Shown: positions 25,916 to 33,048 of the stretch, piece after piece
Numbering within the stretch: position 1 is the stretch's first letter
Layout of the letters: each line of letters starts with the position of its first letter
DNA from: an uncultured Bacteroidales bacterium
Lineage (GTDB): Bacteria; Bacteroidota; Bacteroidia; Bacteroidales; WCHB1-69
DNA length: 64,000 nt
NCBI GenBank assembly: GCA_900315705.1
Contig: ONAB01000001.1
Location: 62,001 to 126,000, forward strand
Direction: 5' to 3'
The notes under the pieces: model-generated
What the model saw: the letters and a program-made list of their open reading frames with translations, nothing else
Told to the model about the DNA's origin: nothing
The model's database searches: none
Position numbers and translations under genes: made by a program

Positions 25916-26673
25916 TTAGGGAACAGGCCAAACACGGCGGTGCCGCTGCCGCTCATTGCGGCATAGGCAGCGCCCTTCCGGTACATTCCAGCCTTCAGTT
26001 CCGCCAATTCAGGATGCCGTTGGAAAATGCTCTCTTCAAAGTCGTTGCGCAGTTTTCCGTCCCACTCTTCCACGGGCAGGCGCATGATGTCACGCACGTT
26101 GAGCTCGGGCACGCGCGGCGTGATGCCGGCATACGCCTCTTTGGTGGAAACGGAGATGTCGGGCTTCACGATTTCAAGGCGGTAGCCGGAAAGGTCGAGC
26201 GCAATGGGAGTGAGAATTTCCCCTCGCCCAGTAGCGTACATCGGGACATTGTCGATGAAAAAGGGCACATCGCTGCCCAGTTGGGCGGCGTACTGCTTGA
26301 GGCGGGCGTTGTCGAGCGGCAACGAAAAGGCCTCCGTCAGCATCTTGAGCGTGAAGGCAGCGTCGGCCGAGCCTCCGCCCAGGCCCGCGCCGATGGGAAT
26401 GCCTTTCTCCAATACCAATTGCCCGCCACGAATGCCGTAATCGCGTTGCAGCAAACGGAAGGCCCTCACGCAGAGGTTGTCGCAGTCGGCGCCAGTGTCC
26501 CACGGACTGCGACACTCAAACACCAGTTCCTCCCCGCCCGGCTCGAAAATGAGCCTGTCGGTATAGAAATCGGTCGGAAAAAAAACGGTCTCCAGGTCGT
26601 GGTAACCGTCCTGGCGCTTGCGGATGATGTTCAGTCCGAGGTTGATTTTGCAATTAACGGGAGTGGTGATCAT
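25912..26673 (-). CDS. ispE: 4-diphosphocytidyl-2-C-methyl-D-erythritol kinase
   Basis: IspE phosphorylates CDP-methylerythritol in the non-mevalonate isoprenoid pathway. The 253-residue protein begins with VNCKINLGLNI (substrate Lys), has the GHMP-kinase ATP loop PIGAGLGGGSADAA (residues 93-106), SDVPFFI with the catalytic Asp, and the C-terminal AMSGSGTAVFGLF motif. Everything expected is present. The start codon at 26673 follows directly on the repeat block at 26680-26899, which therefore occupies its upstream control region. Confidence 0.96.
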   Translation of the reverse strand: MITTPVNCKINLGLNIIRKRQDGYHDLETVFFPTDFYTDRLIFEPGGEELVFECRSPWDTGADCDNLCVRAFRLLQRDYGIRGGQLVLEKGIPIGAGLGGGSADAAFTLKMLTEAFSLPLDNARLKQYAAQLGSDVPFFIDNVPMYATGRGEILTPIALDLSGYRLEIVKPDISVSTKEAYAGITPRVPELNVRDIMRLPVEEWDGKLRNDFEESIFQRHPELAELKAGMYRKGAAYAAMSGSGTAVFGLFPK

Positions 26674-26677
26674 ATTG

Positions 26678-26899
26678 ACGATTTGCGATTTACGATTTGC
26701 GATTTACGATTTGCGATTTACGGGGTTCCTCCTCACGGTTCCATAGTCTCCTCCTCACGGCACCACACTGCGCTTCGCTTGTGTGGGGTTCCTCCTCACG
26801 GCACCACACTGCGCTCCTTCGTCGCTTGTGTGGGGTTACTGGAATTTTGTCCCTTCGGGACTGCTCAAGGAAAGTCTTAAGTCTAAAGTCCTACGTCTA
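26678..26899 (-). repeat. Composite hairpin-rich repeat, copy A
   Basis: On the plus strand: six 7-bp units GATTTRC (26680-26721), then CTCCTCACGG units, two copies of a hairpin module beginning CACCACACTGCGC and ending CTTGTGTGGGG (26761 and 26802), then a TTACTGGAATTTTGTCCC-TTCG-GGAC hairpin (about 26837-26862) and AAGGAAAGTCTTAAGTCT. The same modules in the same order, in opposite orientation, occur at 31168-31350. No coding sequence or transposase is seen inside. It fills the gap between ispE and the YitT-like gene. Confidence 0.85.
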
Positions 26900-26904
26900 T
26901 AATT

Positions 26905-27771
26905 CTACAATTTCAACGTATCAAAGTTCTTTCCGAACACATTGGACGTTTTGGTGATGGTGACGAAAGCGGAGCTGTCGATTTCCTTGATGATGCGGCT
27001 CACGCGCACCTTGTCGGTGCGGTGGGCGATGATGAGGAGCACGTCGTTTTCGTGTCGGTCGTAGGCCCCGTATCCTTTGAGGAAGGTGGCGCCACGGTGC
27101 AGTTCCTGGTTGATGCGCTGCGAGATTTCATCGTTTTTCTTGGAGAAAATCATAAACTGATAAGTTTGGTGGAAACCGTCAATGACGCTGTCGGCCACCA
27201 ACATACTGACGAAGAGCACCACAAAGCTGTACACCAGTCGCTGCACGTCCATCAGGATGAAGAAGGAGGAGCCGACAATGAGGAGGTTGCACATCATATT
27301 CACCTTGCCGTAGGAGATGTTGCGGTATTTGCCCACCATCAGGGCGATGATGTCCAGGCCGCCGGTGTTGCCGCCCCAGTTGATGGAGATGCCGGCTCCC
27401 AGGGCGCCGAGCGACGCTCCGATGATGACGCTCATAAACATATCGTCCAGGATAGGTTGCGTGAAAATGCGTTGCCCGATGTAGAAGAAGACGGACATAA
27501 TCAGGGTGCATATCAAGGAGTTGATGCAGAATTTGGGCCCCAGCACCTTCCAGGCGATGGCGATGAGGATGGCATTGAGCACGAAAGTGGTGAAGCCGAT
27601 GGGGATTTTCGTGGCGAAATAGAGGATGGAGGCAATGCCGGCCACACCGCCGCCAGTGACTTCATAAGGAGTCATAAATGCGGACCATCCGAACACAAAA
27701 ATACCCAAACCGATAGTGATAAAAAGATAGTTTTTGGCCTCATTGAGGATTTCTTTGAATGTGATCTTCAT
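26905..27771 (-). CDS. YitT family membrane protein
   Basis: A 288-residue protein with five to six N-terminal membrane segments (YitT/DUF161 domain: TPYEVTGGGVAGIA, ISINWGGNTGGLDIIA) and a cytoplasmic C-terminal DUF2179 domain (NDVLLIIAHRTDKVRVSRII, SNVFG). The family is widespread and its role is not established. It has its own promoter at 27837-27844 and ends at the composite repeat, so the repeat also serves as its 3' region. Confidence 0.88.
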   Translation of the reverse strand: MKITFKEILNEAKNYLFITIGLGIFVFGWSAFMTPYEVTGGGVAGIASILYFATKIPIGFTTFVLNAILIAIAWKVLGPKFCINSLICTLIMSVFFYIGQRIFTQPILDDMFMSVIIGASLGALGAGISINWGGNTGGLDIIALMVGKYRNISYGKVNMMCNLLIVGSSFFILMDVQRLVYSFVVLFVSMLVADSVIDGFHQTYQFMIFSKKNDEISQRINQELHRGATFLKGYGAYDRHENDVLLIIAHRTDKVRVSRIIKEIDSSAFVTITKTSNVFGKNFDTLKL

Positions 27772-27836
27772 TGAATGATATTTTTATTATATTGATAATC
27801 AGTTTTGTAATAATAATCTGTTGTAAAAAAACGCTG

Positions 27837-27844
27837 CAAAAGTA
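27837..27844 (-). promoter_or_regulatory. Promoter -7 box of the YitT-like gene (TACTTTTG)
   Basis: TAnnTTTG on the minus strand, 66 bases before the ATG, divergent from the tRNA promoter. Confidence 0.5.
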
Positions 27845-27883
27845 AAAATTTTTTTCGGGTGATGAAAGTATTGAAAAAAAATG

Positions 27884-27891
27884 TATTTTTG
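27884..27891 (+). promoter_or_regulatory. Promoter -7 box of the tRNA-Asn gene
   Basis: TATTTTTG, 30 bases before the mature tRNA 5' end. Confidence 0.65.
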
Positions 27892-27920
27892 CAGCCGTTA
27901 ATCCAAGCGGTTAACGAACC

Positions 27921-27994
27921 GCTTCCTTAGCTCAGTTGGTTAGAGCATCTGACTGTTAATCAGAGGGTCCAAGGTTCAAGTCCTTGAGGGAGCG
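27921..27994 (+). tRNA. tRNA-Asn (anticodon GTT)
   Basis: A complete cloverleaf of 74 bases: acceptor stem GCTTCCT/AGGGAGC (with wobble), D-arm with AGCTCAGTTGGTTAGAGC, anticodon arm CTGAC-TGTTAAT-CAGAG giving GTT, and the T-arm with GGTTCAAGTCC. The CCA end is only partly encoded (CAA follows the discriminator G). A terminator stands 8 bases downstream. Confidence 0.97.
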
Positions 27995-28001
27995 CAAAAC
28001 G

Positions 28002-28031
28002 AAAGCACCGATTCAGTCGGTGCTTTTTGTT
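28002..28031 (+). terminator. Intrinsic terminator of tRNA-Asn
   Basis: AAAGCACCGA (28002-28011) pairs with TCGGTGCTTT (28017-28026) around a 5-base loop and is followed by a T-rich tail. Confidence 0.9.
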
Positions 28032-28060
28032 TTTATAACCTCGAAAAGTCTGTTTTTCCG

Positions 28061-29380
28061 CTACCGGTGCTCCTGCTCGAACACCCATTGCGCGTTGTCG
28101 TGCAGACATTGCTCGATGCTGATGCCCTTCTCCTTGGCTTGCCGCACCACCTTGTCGTACCATTCCGGCGAGGCCTTGATCCGGACGATGATGCCCTGGA
28201 TGGTCTCCTCTGCGTCATAGCCGGGACCGTCCTCCAACGCACGCTCCACGGTGTTGAGGAATCCGAAGAAATAGTCATAGGCGTGCATATCCGTGAAAAT
28301 CAGCAATATCACATCCGCCTGTGTGATGATTTCGTAGCGATGTAACAGAGGTATCTTCCCACTGCGCTCCTTTTTGTCAGAATAGGCTGTCTCATTGTAC
28401 TTCCAGAAATCAACCCTCTGAAATGCTTTGGCGAAGTCCGTTTTGTTCAATTGGTCAAAATAGCTGTCGCCCACAACCAGCAGATTGGGCTTACGAGAGC
28501 AGTTGCCCGTTTCCAGCCGGTAGCGTGGATTCGGAATCCTGTCGTGGCGAAGAGGGAAGAGCAGGTTCAGCTGCGCCTCCAGTTCGCTGTCGCTGTTGGG
28601 ATGATTTGTCGTGAGATTGCTGTCCACATAGATGGTGTGTGGCATTGGGAAGTGCTTGACCGACGCGATTTTCTGCAGTATTGTGTCCGCCACGAAGGGA
28701 ATGGTGGAGTAGGCCCAGTGGGTGCCGTGTTTGGTATATACAGGGTAGCGACTTGTCTTCTTCAACTCTCTGAAAATCGGGACGAAGTTGATGTGTTCCA
28801 CCCCGGCTTCTTCATACAGTTTTGCATACTCTTCTTGAATGGAGAAGGAACAATGCTCCCGTTGAATCTGATCGGGCAGATATTCGGGGCAGATCAGGGG
28901 CTTGGAAGGGGCCAGCACCACGATGATGTTGGTGCCGAATCGCCGGAGGGTGTCGATAACACGCAGGGTATGCTCCACGTTCTGCCGCATCGCCACGCGC
29001 GCGCTGTCCACGGTGCCGTAATGGTCGTGGAGCACCTTGCCAGTATAAACATTCGTATATTGTTGCAGATAGAGCTCATCGTTTCGCCCCATTACAATGT
29101 TGTGGTTTGTGGTTTCGTGGAAGCAACTGTACACAAACTGATTGTAGGCTCTGATGTATATGTCTCTGAATCCGAAGTTGTTCTGAAGGTTCTTCCGCAC
29201 ATACTCCTGATAGGTTTGGTTGCGATAGGTTTCCAGACTCAGCTTGACAGGTTCCACCGGGGCGGTGAAGCCGTCCACTTTCCGGATGTGGAAAATATTC
29301 CCAACGTGCTGTACCAAAGGAAGACACAGCACAGCCATAATGACGGCAAACAGGATAATATGCAGGGAGGGCTTTTTCAT
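28061..29380 (-). CDS. AlgX/AlgJ-like O-acetyltransferase partner
   Basis: A 439-residue protein with one N-terminal membrane anchor (about residues 8-26). The periplasmic domain has the SGNH-type features of AlgX/AlgJ: YVRKNLQNNFGFRDIYIRAYN, GRNDELYLQQY, the Asp-His element YTKHGTHWAYS and the nucleophile motif VVGDSYFDQ. Such proteins hand acetyl groups from a membrane MBOAT protein to exopolysaccharide. It overlaps the MBOAT gene by one base, so the two are translationally coupled and act together. The polysaccharide they modify is not known. Confidence 0.85.
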   Translation of the reverse strand: MKKPSLHIILFAVIMAVLCLPLVQHVGNIFHIRKVDGFTAPVEPVKLSLETYRNQTYQEYVRKNLQNNFGFRDIYIRAYNQFVYSCFHETTNHNIVMGRNDELYLQQYTNVYTGKVLHDHYGTVDSARVAMRQNVEHTLRVIDTLRRFGTNIIVVLAPSKPLICPEYLPDQIQREHCSFSIQEEYAKLYEEAGVEHINFVPIFRELKKTSRYPVYTKHGTHWAYSTIPFVADTILQKIASVKHFPMPHTIYVDSNLTTNHPNSDSELEAQLNLLFPLRHDRIPNPRYRLETGNCSRKPNLLVVGDSYFDQLNKTDFAKAFQRVDFWKYNETAYSDKKERSGKIPLLHRYEIITQADVILLIFTDMHAYDYFFGFLNTVERALEDGPGYDAEETIQGIIVRIKASPEWYDKVVRQAKEKGISIEQCLHDNAQWVFEQEHR

Positions 29381-30795
29381 CAGAACCGGAAATAAATGAA
29401 GGGATTGAAGTCGTTGGTGGCCAGTGCGCCGACGGAGAGGAAAAACAGCAGTATTGTGACGATAAACAGTACTATCGTGCGTTTTTGTGAAGGATTGTTG
29501 TCAAAACACGCCTCCATCCATCGGTCCCCGATTTTCAGGGCGGGCAGGAAGGAGAACGCGATGGCCAGTCCGAAGAACAGGATACATTGGGAGGAGATGG
29601 TCGCGGAGGCGCCCGTGCGGAAGGCGAAGAGCGCCCGGTAGAAGGAGAAAGCCTCCCCGACGGTGTCGGCACGGAAGAGCACCCATCCTAACACCACAAT
29701 CAGGAAGGTTAGCATAATGGAGGGGAACTTTCCGATTTTTCTCAGAAAATCCACCATAAACAGCCGGTCCAGGATCAGGAACGTGCCGTGGAAGACGCCC
29801 CAAAGCACGAAAGTCCAGGAGGCGCCGTGCCAAAGACCCGAGATGAGAAACACTATCCACAAGTTAAGATAGGTGCGTCCTTTGGAAATCCGGTTGCCGC
29901 CTAACGGGATATACAAGTATTCTTTCATAAACCCGCCCAAAGTGATGTGCCATCTTCGCCAGAACTCGCTGATACTTTGGCTGATATAGGGCGCGTTGAA
30001 GTTTTCGCTGAATCGGAACCCTAACATCTGGCCGATTCCGATGGCCATATCGGAGTAGCCGGAAAAGTCGAAATAGATCTGGAAGGTGTAGGCGAGGATG
30101 CCCATCCAGGCGCTGCCCGACGACATTGTGAGGTAGTCCATCGCGAAAACTTCATCAGCCAGCACTGCAAGCGTATTGGCAATCAGCACTTTCTTGCCCA
30201 ACCCGATGGCGAAGCGCCGAAACCCCGCCACACGTCCCTCTACGGGTATCGTCCGATTGACCAGCTGTTCGGCGATGGTGTTGTACCGGATGATGGGGCC
30301 GGCAATCAGCTGGGGGAAAAGCGAGATGTAGAGCATATAGTCGTACCACCGCTTCAGGGGCTCGGAGACCTTGCGGTACACGTCAACGGTATAGCTGATC
30401 GACTGGAAAGTGAAGAAGGAGATGCCGATAGGCAGCGCCACCCGGGCGAATTGGAGCGTGGCGTGATGCGTGAAAGCCAGCACCGCGTTCACGTTGTCCA
30501 CGAAAAAGTTCATATACTTGAAATAGGCCAGCAGCCCGATGTTCAGAATCAACGACGAGGCCAGCCAACCTTTTCTGGCTCTGGTCTCTGTGGTCTTGTG
30601 CATTTTTCCGGTGATGAGAAAATTGCAGATCATCGAAACGATGAAGATGGGGAAGAAGTCGGGGGCACCCCAGGCGTAGAAAAACAGCGAGGCCAGCAGC
30701 AGCACAATGTTCTTGGCCACTTTGGGCGCCAGATAGTACAGTACCAGCACTATCGGCAGGAAATAAAAGATGAATTCTATGCTACTGAATACCAT
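29380..30795 (-). CDS. MBOAT family O-acyltransferase (AlgI/DltB-like)
   Basis: A 471-residue polytopic membrane protein starting MVFSSIEFIFYFLPIVL at 30795; the promoter at 30811 lies inside the longer frame. Typical family blocks are FFTFQSISYTVDVYR, FPQLIAGPIIRY, IYFDFSGYSDMAIGIGQMLGF, FWRRWHITLGG and SGLWHGASWTFVLWG with the catalytic His. It moves acyl (usually acetyl) groups across the membrane for transfer to glycans by the AlgX-like partner encoded next. Confidence 0.93.
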   Translation of the reverse strand: MVFSSIEFIFYFLPIVLVLYYLAPKVAKNIVLLLASLFFYAWGAPDFFPIFIVSMICNFLITGKMHKTTETRARKGWLASSLILNIGLLAYFKYMNFFVDNVNAVLAFTHHATLQFARVALPIGISFFTFQSISYTVDVYRKVSEPLKRWYDYMLYISLFPQLIAGPIIRYNTIAEQLVNRTIPVEGRVAGFRRFAIGLGKKVLIANTLAVLADEVFAMDYLTMSSGSAWMGILAYTFQIYFDFSGYSDMAIGIGQMLGFRFSENFNAPYISQSISEFWRRWHITLGGFMKEYLYIPLGGNRISKGRTYLNLWIVFLISGLWHGASWTFVLWGVFHGTFLILDRLFMVDFLRKIGKFPSIMLTFLIVVLGWVLFRADTVGEAFSFYRALFAFRTGASATISSQCILFFGLAIAFSFLPALKIGDRWMEACFDNNPSQKRTIVLFIVTILLFFLSVGALATNDFNPFIYFRF

Positions 30796-30810
30796 CGCTG
30801 ATAATTTCCG

Positions 30811-30818
30811 CAAAAATA
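30811..30818 (-). promoter_or_regulatory. Promoter -7 box of the MBOAT/AlgX-like operon
   Basis: TATTTTTG on the minus strand, 16 bases before the ATG, divergent from the TM1266-like gene. Confidence 0.65.
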
Positions 30819-30866
30819 CATTTTTTGTGGACATATATTTTTGTCCCAACCATTTGGAAAATAGTG

Positions 30867-30874
30867 TATCTTTG
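30867..30874 (+). promoter_or_regulatory. Promoter -7 box of the TM1266-like gene (TATCTTTG)
   Basis: Lies 43 bases before the ATG. The preceding CATTTGGAAA is shared with the promoter at 36118. Confidence 0.65.
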
Positions 30875-30916
30875 CCGCGCTTTAAATAACAATCACCTAA
30901 TCCAAAAGTTTCACTA

Positions 30917-31165
30917 ATGGAAAAGAGAATTGGAACCGTCACGGTGCTGGTCAAGGACCGCGCCGTAGCCTCGCAGGTCAACACTGTGATTTCCCAGTAC
31001 GCCGACATTGTCCTGGCCCGTCAGGGCCTGCCGTTCCGCGACAGCGCTGTCGCGGTCATCTCCCTCATTGTGGAAGGCGACACCAACCAGATCAACGCCC
31101 TTTCCGGCAAATTGGGCCGCCTCGACAACATCGAAGCCAAGGCGGTGGTGACGAGGGCGTCGTGA
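30917..31165 (+). CDS. TM1266 family putative [FeFe]-hydrogenase regulator
   Basis: An 82-residue ACT/NikR-like small protein. The sequence IGTVTVLVKDR, VNTVISQYADIVLARQGLP and ISLIVEGDTNQINALSGKLGRLDNIEAK is typical of the iron-only hydrogenase system regulator family, which is usually encoded with the hydrogenase maturases. Here it precedes hydG by 198 bases, but the gap is filled by a composite repeat. No DNA-binding helix is evident, and the regulatory role is assigned from genome context in the literature rather than shown here. Confidence 0.88.
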   Translation: MEKRIGTVTVLVKDRAVASQVNTVISQYADIVLARQGLPFRDSAVAVISLIVEGDTNQINALSGKLGRLDNIEAKAVVTRAS

Positions 31166-31167
31166 GA

Positions 31168-31350
31168 ATGGAGACTTGAGACGTAAAACTTAAGACTTTC
31201 CTTAAGCAGTCCCGAAGGGACAAAATCCCAGTAACCCCACACAAGCGACGAAGTCGCGCAGTGTGGTGCCTTGAGGAGGAACCCTTAGAGCCTTGAGGAG
31301 GAGACAGTGGAGCCTTGAGGAGGAACCAAATCGTAAATCGCAAATCATAA
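31168..31350 (+). repeat. Composite hairpin-rich repeat, copy B
   Basis: Inverted relative to copy A. In plus-strand order: CTTAAGACTTTCCTTAAG, the GTCCCGAAGGGAC hairpin, the stem CCACAC-aa-GCGAC-gaa-GTCGC-gca-GTGTGG (about 31234-31263), three CCTTGAGGAGGA units, and three heptamers of the GATTTRC type (31326-31346). It separates the TM1266-like gene from hydG. It contains no open frame of its own. Confidence 0.85.
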
Positions 31351-31363
31351 AACCCCTAACAAT

Positions 31364-32818
31364 ATGCAATTCAATCCAGAAAAATGTCGTATTCCCGACG
31401 AAATAGGAAAACCTTTCATCGATGCCGATGAAATATGGGATTATATCAACAAAACCGAAAGCACGCCCGAGCGCGTGCGGGCCATCATTGAGAAGTCGTT
31501 GGCCAAAAACCGCCTCACGATGGAGGAGACCGCCGTGCTGGTCAACACCACCGACCCTGCCTTGGTGGAGGAGATCAAAGAGGGCGCGCGCGAGCTGAAA
31601 CGCCGCATCTATGGCAACCGTATCGTGCTCTTCGCCCCGCTTTATGTGGGCAACTATTGTGTTAATAATTGCAAATATTGCGGCTTCCGCTCTTCCAACA
31701 AGGAGCAGGTGCGCGCCACGCTCTCTGATGAGGAGTTTGTGCGCAACATCGAAGCTCTGGAGGATGATGGCCAGAAGCGCCTGATTCTCGTCTATGGCGA
31801 GTCGCCGAAATATTCGCCCGAGTACATTGCCCACACCACTCGTCTGGCTTACTCGGTGAAGAAGGGCAACGGCTCCATCCGCCGTGTCAACATCAATGCC
31901 GCCCCGCTGGATGTGGAGGGCTTCCGCATCGTGAAGGAGGCCGGCATCGGCACCTATCAGATTTTCCAGGAGACCTATCACCCCGAGGCTTACACCTGGT
32001 ACCATCCCGCCAACACCATCAAGGGCAACTACGAGTGGCGCCTCACCTCGATGGACCGCGCGCAGCAGGCTGGCATCGACGACAACGGCCTGGGCATCCT
32101 CTTCGGCCTGTACGACTGGCGCTTTGAGGTGTTGGCTATGATTCGCCATACCAACCACTTGGAGGCTTGCTTTAACGTGGGACCGCACACCATCTCCTTC
32201 CCGCGCATCAAGGACGCCTCCGGCTTGAACATCGACACCAAGTACTTTGTGGATGATGACACGTTCGAGAAGATCATCGCCATCTTCCGCTTGGCCGTAC
32301 CCTATACGGGTATGATCCTCACCGCCCGTGAGACGGCCGAGTTCCGCGCCAAGGCCATCCAATACGGTATCTCCCAGATTGATGGCGGCACCAACCTCCA
32401 GATTGGCGACTACAAATATCATCACGAGGAGACCGAGAAAAATAGCGACAAGCAAGAGGACCAGAACCTGCACCGCGAGCAGTTCAAGATAGGTGACGAC
32501 CGTAATCTCGGCGACATCATCGAGGAGCTGCTGGACGGCAACTACATCCCCAGCTTCTGCACAGCCTGTTACCGTTTGGGACGCACCGGCGAGCACTTTA
32601 TGGAATTCAGCGTGCCCGGCTTCATCAAACGCTACTGCACGCCCAACGCCATCCTCACCCTGAGCGAATATCTGGTGGACTACGCCACGCCCGAGGTGGC
32701 CGCCAAAGGCTGGAAGGTCATCGAAAACAATATGCCCAATGTGGATGAGAAGTTCCGCGACGAGGTCTTGAAACGCATTGAACGCATCAAGGCCGGCGAG
32801 CGCGACCTGTATTTTTAA
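31364..32818 (+). CDS. hydG: [FeFe] hydrogenase H-cluster radical SAM maturase HydG
   Basis: HydG cleaves tyrosine to make the CO and CN ligands of the hydrogenase H-cluster. The 484-residue protein has the radical-SAM motif C99-x3-C103-x2-C106 (CVNNCKYC), followed by GFRSSN, and the second cluster motif CTAC...C (CX2C plus a distant Cys in FIKRYC) near residues 407-433. The tyrosine-lyase core is complete and the length is normal. HydE, HydF and the hydrogenase itself are not in the window. The composite repeat occupies its leader, so how it is transcribed is not clear. Confidence 0.96.
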   Translation: MQFNPEKCRIPDEIGKPFIDADEIWDYINKTESTPERVRAIIEKSLAKNRLTMEETAVLVNTTDPALVEEIKEGARELKRRIYGNRIVLFAPLYVGNYCVNNCKYCGFRSSNKEQVRATLSDEEFVRNIEALEDDGQKRLILVYGESPKYSPEYIAHTTRLAYSVKKGNGSIRRVNINAAPLDVEGFRIVKEAGIGTYQIFQETYHPEAYTWYHPANTIKGNYEWRLTSMDRAQQAGIDDNGLGILFGLYDWRFEVLAMIRHTNHLEACFNVGPHTISFPRIKDASGLNIDTKYFVDDDTFEKIIAIFRLAVPYTGMILTARETAEFRAKAIQYGISQIDGGTNLQIGDYKYHHEETEKNSDKQEDQNLHREQFKIGDDRNLGDIIEELLDGNYIPSFCTACYRLGRTGEHFMEFSVPGFIKRYCTPNAILTLSEYLVDYATPEVAAKGWKVIENNMPNVDEKFRDEVLKRIERIKAGERDLYF

Positions 32819-32842
32819 AAATTAACGTTTTTTGAGATAGCT

Positions 32843-33031
32843 ATGAGTGAGCGAAAAAAATTCACCCGCAGTTTGAGCGACCGCAGAATCGGTGGCGTCT
32901 GTGGCGGCATTGCCGACTACTTGGACATCGATTCCACCATTGTGCGAATCCTCTTCCTTGCCAGTGTCCTGATCTGTGGAACTGGCGGACTGCTCTATCT
33001 GATTATCTGGCTTGTTGCTCCGGAGGCATAG
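32843..33031 (+). CDS. PspC-domain membrane protein
   Basis: A 62-residue protein consisting almost only of a PspC domain: RSLSDRRIGGVCGGIADYLDIDSTIVRILF, then one or two hydrophobic segments (about 35-58) ending in VAPEA. PspC domains belong to phage-shock/envelope-stress systems; in Bacteroidota small stand-alone versions are common and their partner is often unknown. It starts 24 bases after hydG on the same strand and may be co-transcribed. Confidence 0.88.
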   Translation: MSERKKFTRSLSDRRIGGVCGGIADYLDIDSTIVRILFLASVLICGTGGLLYLIIWLVAPEA

Positions 33032-33048
33032 GGAGCAGGTCTCCCTAT
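33028..33048. terminator. Palindrome between the convergent PspC and beta-helix genes
   Basis: ATAGGGAG (33028-33035) and CTCCCTAT (33041-33048) are perfect complements around a 5-base loop. They overlap both stop codons. No T run follows, so termination activity is uncertain. Confidence 0.4.

Noticed and set aside
27921-27994. tRNA-Asn as an integration site of a genomic island
   Set aside because: No integrase gene and no duplicated tRNA 3' end was seen nearby.
26678-31350. Composite transposon flanked by inverted insertion sequences
   Set aside because: The flanking repeats contain no transposase or terminal repeats of a known insertion sequence, and no target duplication could be recognised.
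31202-32596. 464-residue open frame antisense to hydG
   Set aside because: hydG has all its cluster motifs. The antisense frame begins with low-complexity text and runs into the repeat.
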